Assembly (NCBI GenBank): GCA_002423545.1
Contig: DIWP01000013.1
Location: 1 to 6,434 of the forward strand
DNA length: 6,434 nucleotides
Direction: 5' to 3'
From: Thermoleophilia bacterium UBA6103
GTDB taxonomy: Bacteria > Actinomycetota > Thermoleophilia > UBA2241
Shown: piece after piece, positions 1 to 5,547 of the stretch
Layout of the letters: each line of letters starts with the position of its first letter
Position numbering within the stretch: the first letter of the stretch is position 1
Notes under the pieces: model-generated
The model's database searches: none
What the model saw: only the letters and a program-made list of their open reading frames with translations
What the model was told of the DNA's origin: nothing
Program-made: the position numbers and the translations under genes

Positions 1-446
1 TCGCCGGTGATGAAGGGCGGTGATCAGTGCGGTGGTGCGAGCGCGATCGCATGCTCCGTGCCTGCGACGAGTTCCTCCCTACCCGACCTCCTTGTCTGCA
101 CGACGTGCGTGTGGCACCGGCTCTGCGATCGGTATGCATCACGGACGTCAGGCAAAACCGCCCCGCTCCTCGCGGGGGGGAGACGCCCGGCGCCGTACCA
201 CATACCTTCACAATCACGTCCCGCTTCATCGGGGCGCCGGTTTATGAGTGTGCCATATCGTACCGGTCCAGCGCCGCATGTCAACGTCGAGGCCGGCAGC
301 GGGATCGGCGACGCTACATCGAGCACCACGAAGCCTCGTGTAACGCGGGGACGCCCCCTGCGGTAACGCCGCGGCAAGAGCGGGAGCGGAACACTAAACA
401 GGCTAAAGAAATTATAAGGCGCGGCCCATCTTTCACAGCGTGCTCC
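1..446. other. Non-coding upstream region, no gene recognised
   Basis: No protein-like reading frame is visible on either strand. The open frames crossing it translate to Arg/Pro/Ser/Cys-rich strings without hydrophobic cores or known motifs, and the third-position G/C bias of the downstream genes is absent. I looked for a tRNA, in particular a tRNA-Pyl with a CTA anticodon, and found none. Small inverted repeats are present, for example a 6-bp stem at 161-166/172-177 around a TCCTC loop. An AT-richer patch lies at about 391-418. The region may be the end of an adjacent intergenic space or decayed sequence. Confidence 0.6.
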
Positions 447-476
447 TTGACGACTCCCGACTGTGCTGCTTACATT
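447..476 (+). promoter_or_regulatory. Candidate sigma-70-type promoter for mtbBC
   Basis: TTGACG at 447-452 matches the -35 consensus at 5 of 6 positions. TACATT at 471-476 matches the -10 consensus at 4 of 6, with an 18-base spacer. Transcription would begin near 482-485 and leave a leader of about 250 bases before mtbB. It is the best pair I could find upstream of the operon. In GC-rich DNA such pairs occur by chance, so this is a candidate only. Confidence 0.4.
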
Positions 477-735
477 GATACGCGCGATGCACCGAGTTCG
501 TCGGTACATCGAACAGCTTGTCGTCGGAACTGTGCTGAGGGAACGCCCGCCGATCCAGATCGGCGGTGCGCAGGGAGATGGGGGGACGACAGCACGTGGC
601 ATGCTCTCCTGAGCCACCTTCCGGTCGCGACGCGACCAGCGGCAGCATGCACTCCATCTGTCGCTCTCCACCGTAGCCCTTTCCGGATGGACACGTCCGT
701 TTCTCCTGCAATCCAACTGATGGAGGTGCAAAGCA
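477..735 (+). promoter_or_regulatory. Long, hairpin-rich 5' leader of mtbB
   Basis: This stretch between the candidate promoter and the mtbB start has no gene but several inverted repeats. ACCGA/TCGGT pairs at 491-495/501-505, and the overlapping, mutually exclusive GTTCG/CGAAC pairs at 496-500/510-514. CCGCCGAT/ATCGGCGG at 547-554/559-566 has a CCAG loop and can extend with a bulged T567. GTGGC/GCCAC pairs at 596-600/613-617, and GGTCGC/GCGACC at 623-628/632-637. It ends in a strong ribosome binding site, GGAGGT at 722-727, 8 bases before the GTG. I could not match it to a cobalamin, SAM or T-box consensus. Whether it is a regulator or just structured GC-rich RNA is open. Confidence 0.4.
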
Positions 736-2133
736 GTGAGTAAGATCTGGACCCGAATGGGGGATGGCTCGGCTATCGAGCTGACGCCCGATGAGCTGCG
801 GCAGGAGATCGTCGCCGGCTCAGAGGACGCGGCCGATAAAGGCCAGATCCCCGCACTCGACGAGAACGAGATCGACAAGCTCGTCGAGATCTTCAGCGCT
901 CCGTGGCGCGTCATCGGCGTCGAGCCGGGCCACGAAGTCCCTCTGACCAAGGATGAGACGGCCTGCACGCTGGTCTCGTCGCAGCTCTCGAGCGGCGCGC
1001 ATCTGCAGATCAGCCGCGAGGACGCCGTCGAGGTCTTCGAGCGCGTGTTCGCGTTCGACACCATGGAGCTCGGCTGGATCGACTACTCGTTCAAGCCGGC
1101 CAAGCCGATGGTCTCGCTCGATCAGGTCGCCGTCGAGCGCCTGCTCTCGACCACCATCTTCCCCATGCTGTACGGCGCCATGCCGAACATGGGCCTCTAC
1201 TACACGCCGGACGGGCCGTTCACGAACCCGGCCGACCTGCTGCCGCTCATGAAGATGGACGAGGCGCGCGCGGAGGAGATGAACGCCGCCGAGCTGTGCA
1301 TGGAAGACATGATCTACGTGTGCAAGCGCTTCGACGAGATCGGCGCCGACGGCATCGACTTCGACACCACCGCTTCGGCCGGCGACGCCGACTTCTGGGC
1401 CACCCTCAAGACCGTCGAGGAGCTCAAGAAGACGACCGACCTGGGCATCGAGGTCGGCATGTCCGGCGAGTTCATCCTCGGCATGCACGGCGAGGTGGAG
1501 TACAACGGCAAGCGCTTGGCCGGCATGTTCCCGCACCAGCAGCTCAAGGTCGTGGAAGAGGCCGGCGCCGACATCTTCGGCCCGGTCTGCAACACCAAGA
1601 CCAACAAGGCGGCGGCCTGGAACACCGCTCGCGCGGTGACCTTCGTCAAGGAGGTCTGCAAGCAGGCGACCATCCCGATCCACGTGAACGTGGGCATGGG
1701 CGTCGGCGGCGTGCCGATGTTCGAGACCCCGCCGATCGACGCCGTCACCCGCGCCAGCGTGGCGATGGTGGAAGTCGCCAAGGTCGACGGGTTGTAGGTA
1801 GGCGTCGGCGATCCGTTCGGAATGTCCGTGGGTCATGCGGTCGCTTCCGGAATGGGTGGCATCCGTACCGCTGGAGACATGGTGGCAAGGATGCAGCTCA
1901 ACCACCGGATGAGGCTCCCCGAGGCGAAGAAGTACGTGGCCGACAAGCTGAAGGTCAGCACGTTCGACCTGTCTGATTCGACCGTCATGCGCAACCTGCG
2001 CGAGGAGCTTGACATCGGGTGCGTCGAGGCCATCCCGGGTCTCGCCAAGGGTCTCGCTGCGAAGGCTCGCATCGCCGACCTGCTCGACATCAAGATCGCG
2101 TGCGTCGAGAAGCTCAAGGAAAAGATGCCCTGA
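736..2133 (+). CDS. mtbB: Dimethylamine:corrinoid methyltransferase MtbB, with in-frame amber (pyrrolysine) codon
   Basis: MtbB transfers a methyl group from dimethylamine to the Co(I) corrinoid of MtbC, releasing monomethylamine, in the cytoplasm. The frame gives 353 residues, then TAG (residue 354), then 111 more residues to TGA: 465 in all, matching the usual length of about 467. Family blocks lie on both sides of the TAG: GAMPNMGLYYTPDGPF (147-162), GADGIDFDTT (203-212), GPVCNTKTN (282-290), GMGVGG (320-325), TPPIDAVTRAS (331-341), and after the amber VGVGDPFGM (355-363), a Gly-rich ASGMGG block (370-375) and REELDIG. As I recall the Methanosarcina proteins, Pyl sits in the same context, VDGI-Pyl before VGVGDP. 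The GTG start follows GGAGGT by 8 bases. mtbC follows after 61 bases. A conventional gene call would stop at 1797 and lose the C-terminus, or split the gene. The family assignment is very secure; insertion of Pyl is inferred from homology. Confidence 0.95.
1795..1797 (+). other. In-frame TAG read as pyrrolysine (Pyl354) in mtbB
   Basis: The codon series is GTC GAC GGG TTG TAG GTA GGC GTC GGC GAT. The frame is unchanged across the TAG, with family-conserved sequence before (VDGL) and after (VGVGDP), and it stays open to a TGA at 2131-2133. In the MtbB family this position is the active-site pyrrolysine at the base of the TIM-barrel cavity. I see no convincing stem-loop of the PYLIS type just downstream: only a 4-bp TCCG/CGGA element near 1812-1821 and a weak GACG/CGTC pairing around the codon. 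Decoding may therefore rest on amber suppression alone. Confidence 0.92.
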
Positions 2134-2171
2134 GCCGACACGCGCAGACCGTCACATCAGACCGAAACTGA

Positions 2172-2191
2172 CTTGACACCTGGAGGTCAAG
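2172..2191 (+). promoter_or_regulatory. Ribosome binding site of mtbC inside a small hairpin
   Basis: GGAGGT at 2182-2187 is a strong Shine-Dalgarno site 7 bases before the ATG. It lies within a 6-bp inverted repeat, CTTGAC (2172-2177) and GTCAAG (2186-2191), so most of it is in the 8-base loop and its last two bases are in the stem. This could modulate mtbC translation relative to mtbB, since the corrinoid protein is often needed in different amounts. The hairpin is short and may have no role. Confidence 0.35.
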
Positions 2192-2194
2192 AGC

Positions 2195-2845
2195 ATGGGG
2201 AATGAGGAGTTCTACAAGGAGGCCGGCGACGCCATCAAGGCGTGCGACAAGGAGAAGGCGGCAGACGTCGCCAAGCGCGCCCTGGCCGCCGGCATCGCTC
2301 CCGACGAGATCCTGAAGAAAGGGTTCATCGTCGGGATCACCGAGATGGGCGACCTGTTCGAGCGCGGCCAGGTCTTCCTGCCCGAGCTGGTGCTCGCCTC
2401 CGACGCCATGAGTGCGGCTGCAGCAGTCTGCAGCGCCGCGGTGGCTGAGGCCGGTGGCGATGAGGAAGTCGAGGAAGCCATCGTCCTCGGCACCGTGCAG
2501 GGCGACGTCCACGACATCGGCAAGACGATCGTGGTCGCCTTCCTGCGCGCCAACGGCTACAACGTGCACGACCTCGGTCGCGACGTCTCGGCCGACAAGT
2601 TCATCGCCAAGGCCGAGGAGGTCGACGCCAAGGTCATCGGCATGAGCGCCCTGCTCACTACGACCATGCGCGAGCAGAAGCGGATCCTCGAGGCGCTCGA
2701 GAAGCAGGGCCTCAAGGGCAAGTACAAGACCATCGTCGGTGGCGGCGCGTCCACGCAGAACTGGGCCGATCAGATCGGCGCCGATGCGTACGGAGAAGAC
2801 GCCAACGACAGCGTGAAGAAGATCAACGCGCTCCTGGGTCGCTGA
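2195..2845 (+). CDS. mtbC: Dimethylamine corrinoid protein MtbC (methyl-accepting B12 protein)
   Basis: This is the small corrinoid protein that accepts the methyl group from MtbB and passes it to a second methyltransferase. It has 216 residues, normal for the MtbC/MttC/MtmC/MtaC family. Residues 1-90 form the helical cap domain, including the typical GITEMGDLFERG and FLPELVLASDAM segments. From about residue 92 comes the Rossmann-type B12 domain, with DVHDIG at 104-109, where His106 is the expected lower axial cobalt ligand. SALLTTTM (151-158) and GGGA (182-185) are the other two cobalamin-binding segments. The start is fixed by GGAGGT 7 bases upstream. The assignment as MtbC rather than MttC or MtmC rests on its position directly behind mtbB. 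The short 61-base gap suggests co-transcription with mtbB. Confidence 0.92.
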   Translation: MGNEEFYKEAGDAIKACDKEKAADVAKRALAAGIAPDEILKKGFIVGITEMGDLFERGQVFLPELVLASDAMSAAAAVCSAAVAEAGGDEEVEEAIVLGTVQGDVHDIGKTIVVAFLRANGYNVHDLGRDVSADKFIAKAEEVDAKVIGMSALLTTTMREQKRILEALEKQGLKGKYKTIVGGGASTQNWADQIGADAYGEDANDSVKKINALLGR

Positions 2846-2869
2846 CCGGAAGACGTTGACGTGAGCTTC

Positions 2870-2914
2870 GCGGGCGGCCCGGTACGGCCGCACGGCCATT
2901 GCCGGGCCGCCCGC
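2870..2914 (+). terminator. Strong hairpin 25 bases after mtbC, terminator-like
   Basis: A perfect 13-bp GC-rich stem (2870-2882 with 2902-2914) encloses a 19-base loop that contains a further CGGCCG palindrome. There is no T-tract, so it is not a classical intrinsic terminator. In high-GC bacteria such U-less hairpins are often placed at operon ends. It suggests that mtbBC forms its own unit, separate from the permease gene. Confidence 0.55.
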
Positions 2915-2927
2915 AGCACACTACAAT
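2899..2927 (+). promoter_or_regulatory. Candidate promoter for the permease-usp unit
   Basis: TTGCCG at 2899-2904 (4 of 6 to the -35 consensus) and TACAAT at 2922-2927 (5 of 6 to the -10 consensus) are separated by 17 bases. The -35 and spacer overlap the right arm of the mtbC-distal hairpin. Transcription would start near 2934 and give a leader of about 175 bases before the permease. No better pair is visible in the gap. Confidence 0.4.
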
Positions 2928-3109
2928 CCCGCGCAACTCGGACCTCCGTGGTGCACCGCACTGCGGAGGTGAGCGAGCGTGAAGGGGGTAAGCACGCACA
3001 CGCCGGTCTCGGGCCGCCGACGCCGCCGGCCACCTCTGCAGGCTTCGGCAGGCCCGCGAGAGCAACGTTCTCATCCTGTTCTATTAGTCAGTGACTCTGG
3101 GGGGCTGAC
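2928..3109 (+). promoter_or_regulatory. Leader region of the permease gene with inverted repeats
   Basis: No gene is recognisable here. ACCTCCG/CGGAGGT pairs at 2942-2948/2964-2970 around an internal GGTGCACC palindrome (2950-2957). GAGAGC/GTTCTC pairs at 3058-3063/3067-3072 with one G-T pair. A short palindrome AGTCAGTGACT lies at 3086-3096, just before the ribosome binding site. The ribosome binding site is a G-run, GGGGGG at 3099-3104, five bases before the ATG. I found no match to a riboswitch consensus I know. An operator or an attenuator is possible. Confidence 0.3.
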
Positions 3110-4723
3110 ATGTCAGGTACGGTAGAAGCGTTGGAGCCCGAGGTACACGACGATATCGGCGGGCTCAAACGAGACATCTCGTGGACGGGCGCCTTCTGGA
3201 TGGCCAGCGGCGTCCCCGCCCTCGTCCTCTTCTCCATCGGCGGCATCGGCGCCACGGTGCTGGGCGCCTCGTGGCTCGTCTGGACCATCTCGGTCTGGAT
3301 GGGCTTTTTCCAGTCCTTCACCTATGCCGAGATCGCCGGCATCTTCCCCGGCAAGTCCGGGGGCACATCGGTATACGGGGCCATCGCCTGGATCCGCTAC
3401 AGCAAGTACATCGCCCCGTTGTCGGTCTGGTGCAACTGGTTCGCCTGGACGCCGGTGCTGGCCATCGGCACCGGGCTGGCAGCCGGCTACATCCTCACCT
3501 ACCTCTTCGGCGCCGACTCGTCGGCGATGACGTGGCAGATCACGCTCGTGCCGCTCGACTTCCTCAAGGACGGCCTCGAGCTGCGCTTCAGCTGGGTCTG
3601 GATCCTCGGCGCCGGCATCCTGCTCTGCGTCTTCCTGGCGCAGCACTACGGCATCCTGCGGGCGGCCCGGTTCACCATGATCCTCGGCATCGTCGCCCTG
3701 CTGCCGCTCATCGCGATCGGCATCGTGCCGTTCTTCACCGGCGACGTGCTGGGCTCCAACCTCACGCCGCTGGCGCCGCTCCTCGGCGAGAACGGCGAGG
3801 GTATCTGGGGCATGTCCGGCTGGAAGCTGTTCATCGGCGGCCTGTTCATCGCCGCCTGGTCCACGTACGCCTTCGAGACCTCGGTCTGCTACACGAGTGA
3901 GCTCAAGAACCCGAAGAAGGACACCATCAAGGCCATCACATCCTCCGGCCTGCTGTGCGTGTTCGTGTTCATGATCGTGCCGATCTCCTTCCAGGGCGTG
4001 CTGGGCATCAACGGCCTGCTCGAAGATGGTATCTACAGCGGCATGGGCGTCGGCGAGGCCATGGCCGACATGCTCGGCGGCGGCTCGGTGGTCACGCCGA
4101 TCGTCATCGTGCTGCTCATCCTGGCCCTGATCCTCTCGATCATGACCGCTATGGGCGGCTCGTCGCGGACCATCTACCAGGCCTCGGTCGACGGCTGGTT
4201 CCCCAAGTACATGAGCCACGTCAACAAGCATGGGGCGCCGACGGCGGCCATGTGGACCGACCTCGGCTTCAACCTCATCCTGCTGCTCATGTCGGACTAC
4301 GTGTTCGTCCTGGCGGTGTCCAACGGCTGTTACATCATCTTCAACTTCCTCAACCTCAACTCCGGCTGGATCCACCGCATCGACAGCGGCCACATCAAGC
4401 GGCCGTGGAAGTGCCCCAACTGGCTGCTGGGCTTCAACACCTGCCTGTCGTTCGTCAACGCGGCCTTCCTCGGCATCGGCGCCAACGTGTGGGGCAAGAG
4501 CACGCTCATCGCCACGGCGGTCTGGGCGGCGCTCATCATCCCGGTCTTCCTCTTCCGGCACTACGTGCAGGACAAGGGCCGGTTCCCGGACCACATGTAC
4601 GACGACCTCGGCATCCAGCACGGCGAACTGCTCGTGAAGAAGGCGGGCATCAAGCCGTACCTCGCTCTGGTCGCGGGCCTGGCCGTAGTGGTCACCGGCG
4701 CCTGGATCTTCTGGAACTACTGA
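3110..4723 (+). CDS. APC-superfamily amino acid/amine permease, probable methylamine importer
   Basis: This is an integral membrane transporter of 537 residues with about 12 hydrophobic segments. The N-terminus (about 1-25) is acidic and cytoplasmic. APC hallmarks are visible in order: the unwound TM1 segment SGVPALVLFSIGG (33-45), FPGKSGGTSVYG at the start of TM3 (79-90), the TM6/loop signature ETSVCYTSELKNPKK (256-270), and the TM8 region GGSSRTIYQASVDGWFP (349-365). The C-terminus ends in a last TM segment near 517-536. Methanogen methylamine operons carry permeases of this type (MttP/MtmP class), and the LKRDISWTGAFW start resembles what I recall of them. With mtbBC upstream, dimethylamine is the most likely substrate, but another amine or amino acid is possible. 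The usp gene follows after 34 bases. Confidence 0.85.
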   Translation: MSGTVEALEPEVHDDIGGLKRDISWTGAFWMASGVPALVLFSIGGIGATVLGASWLVWTISVWMGFFQSFTYAEIAGIFPGKSGGTSVYGAIAWIRYSKYIAPLSVWCNWFAWTPVLAIGTGLAAGYILTYLFGADSSAMTWQITLVPLDFLKDGLELRFSWVWILGAGILLCVFLAQHYGILRAARFTMILGIVALLPLIAIGIVPFFTGDVLGSNLTPLAPLLGENGEGIWGMSGWKLFIGGLFIAAWSTYAFETSVCYTSELKNPKKDTIKAITSSGLLCVFVFMIVPISFQGVLGINGLLEDGIYSGMGVGEAMADMLGGGSVVTPIVIVLLILALILSIMTAMGGSSRTIYQASVDGWFPKYMSHVNKHGAPTAAMWTDLGFNLILLLMSDYVFVLAVSNGCYIIFNFLNLNSGWIHRIDSGHIKRPWKCPNWLLGFNTCLSFVNAAFLGIGANVWGKSTLIATAVWAALIIPVFLFRHYVQDKGRFPDHMYDDLGIQHGELLVKKAGIKPYLALVAGLAVVVTGAWIFWNY

Positions 4724-4757
4724 GCCGGCGACGTCCGTACTGGACAGGGAGGACACC

Positions 4758-5201
4758 ATGGCAAACAAGATCGTGGTGGGCTACGACGGCTCCGACGCGT
4801 CCAAGGCGGCGCTCGACAAGGCGGTCGAGCTGGCCAAGTGTGGTCCCGACACCGAGATCACCGTGGTCTGCGGACAGGACCGTCCACCCACATGGGTGAC
4901 GTATCGCGGTCCCACCGTCGAGGCCGAGGCTCACATCGCCCAGATCGAGAAGGAGATCGCCGCCGATCTGGAGGAAGCGGCCAAGGTGGTCAGCGCGGCC
5001 GGGGTCAAGGTCGCGACCACCTGTACGCGCGATCACCCGGTCGACCTGCTGCTGAACGTGGCCCACGAGATCGGCGCCGGCTGGATCGTCGTCGGCGCCA
5101 AGGGCGCCGGCGCGCTGCACGACGTGGTGATGGGCTCCACGACAACGAAGCTCCTGCACCACAGCGACATCCCGGTCGTCGTCGTGCCGCAGGTCAAGTA
5201 A
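4758..5201 (+). CDS. Universal stress protein, UspA family, ATP-binding type
   Basis: This is a 147-residue single-domain Usp protein. The N-terminal strand and loop are KIVVGYDGSDAS (4-15), with the conserved Asp10 that contacts adenine in the family. The C-terminal nucleotide motif G-x2-G-x9-G-S is intact: Gly113, Gly116, Gly126, Ser127, followed by the last strand IPVVVVP (138-144). It is therefore predicted to bind ATP like MJ0577, unlike the non-binding UspA class. GGGAGGA at 4747-4753 precedes the ATG by four bases. The gap to the permease is only 34 bases, so the two are probably one transcript. Usp domains next to transporters often act as cytoplasmic regulatory partners sensing energy charge. 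That role here is inferred. Residues 44-60 are an insertion-like loop of unclear function. Confidence 0.9.
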   Translation: MANKIVVGYDGSDASKAALDKAVELAKCGPDTEITVVCGQDRPPTWVTYRGPTVEAEAHIAQIEKEIAADLEEAAKVVSAAGVKVATTCTRDHPVDLLLNVAHEIGAGWIVVGAKGAGALHDVVMGSTTTKLLHHSDIPVVVVPQVK

Positions 5202-5261
5202 GGACACGTAAGGTCGCGTCCGGCATACCCTGGATGCAGACCGTGCCCATCACCGGGCGAA

Positions 5262-5297
5262 GCAAGGGGTGGGGCTCGAAAGAGCCCCACCCCTTGC
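5262..5297 (+). terminator. 16-bp perfect hairpin with GAAA tetraloop after usp
   Basis: A perfect 16-bp stem (5262-5277 with 5282-5297) is capped by a GAAA tetraloop (5278-5281), a GNRA-class loop that strongly stabilises RNA. It lies 60 bases after the usp stop codon. No T-run follows, so termination would be of the U-less type. It is the most stable single hairpin in the window and very probably ends the permease-usp transcript. Confidence 0.75.
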
Positions 5298-5304
5298 GGC
5301 TCCG

Positions 5305-5341
5305 GCCTCACCGGCCCGGCTCACGCCGTTGCCGGTGAGGC
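5305..5341 (+). terminator. Second stem-loop of the 5262-5445 cluster
   Basis: An 11-bp perfect stem, GCCTCACCGGC (5305-5315) with GCCGGTGAGGC (5331-5341), has a 15-base loop. It begins 8 bases after the first hairpin. It may back up termination, or form part of a structured leader or small RNA. Confidence 0.45.
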
Positions 5342-5370
5342 TCGCGCCCGGAGCGATGTGACGAGACGTG

Positions 5371-5406
5371 TCGACGAGCACCAGCAACGCTGCCGGTGCT
5401 CGTCGA
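5371..5406 (+). other. Third stem-loop of the 5262-5445 cluster
   Basis: A 12-bp perfect inverted repeat, TCGACGAGCACC (5371-5382) with GGTGCTCGTCGA (5395-5406), encloses a 12-base loop that itself contains AGC/GCT. It could be a protein-binding operator, an RNA structure or a bidirectional terminator. The sequence does not decide between these. Confidence 0.45.
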
Positions 5407-5420
5407 GGAACGGAGACATC

Positions 5421-5450
5421 TTGACCGGCCTGCCGACGCCGGTCACAGTT
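5421..5450 (+). promoter_or_regulatory. Weak candidate promoter overlapping a fourth inverted repeat
   Basis: TTGACC at 5421-5426 matches the -35 consensus at 5 of 6 positions, but the sequence 17-18 bases on (CACAGT/ACAGTT, 5444-5450) is a poor -10. The same bases contain an 8-bp inverted repeat, TGACCGGC (5422-5429) with GCCGGTCA (5438-5445), which could be an operator over the promoter. If real, it would serve the iron-sulfur protein gene with a leader of about 90 bases. The remaining 5451-5547 holds only a weak GCCCGC/GCGGGC pairing (5466-5471/5492-5497) and the ribosome binding site. Confidence 0.25.
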
Positions 5451-5547
5451 GTCGCCCACAAGGCGGCCCGCCCTTCCGGCCCACCGCAGCAGCGGGCGAC
5501 CGGCAGGGCGACGCCGCAGGACCACAGACTGACGATCGGGGGAGTCA

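Noticed and set aside
112..127. Sigma-54 promoter (TGGCAC, five bases, CTGCG)
   Set aside because: The -12 element is imperfect, the site lies over 600 bases from mtbB, and no activator gene or site is seen nearby.
161..177. CRISPR repeat-like GC hairpin CCCCGC-TCCTC-GCGGGG
   Set aside because: It occurs only once, with no regularly spaced copies or cas genes.
411..416. Minus-strand -10 box (TATAAT) for a leftward gene
   Set aside because: No -35 element lies at a suitable distance, and no minus-strand gene is recognisable in 1-410.
1..735. pylT or another tRNA gene upstream of mtbB
   Set aside because: No cloverleaf with a CTA anticodon loop and no T-loop consensus could be found.
477..735. 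Cobalamin riboswitch controlling mtbBC, or the permease through 2928-3109
   Set aside because: I could not find the conserved B12 box or the GCCACTG core in either leader; the hairpins alone are not enough.
27..743. Open frame of 238 codons upstream of mtbB on the + strand
   Set aside because: The translation is rich in Arg, Cys, Ser and Pro with no hydrophobic pattern or motif and no ribosome binding site. It looks like chance openness in GC-rich DNA.
736..1797. mtbB as a truncated pseudogene or a 353-residue protein ending at TAG
   Set aside because: The frame continues after TAG with strongly family-like sequence and no frameshift, and TAG falls exactly at the known pyrrolysine position.
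1822..2133. A separate small gene starting at ATG 1822
   Set aside because: It is the C-terminal part of MtbB in the same frame, starting at Met363, and has no ribosome binding site of its own.
3113..4768. Long minus-strand open frames, such as those opposite the permease and opposite mtbB (820-1905)
   Set aside because: Their products are repetitive Asp/Glu/Arg/Val/His-rich strings, the expected mirror of a GC-rich gene on the other strand.
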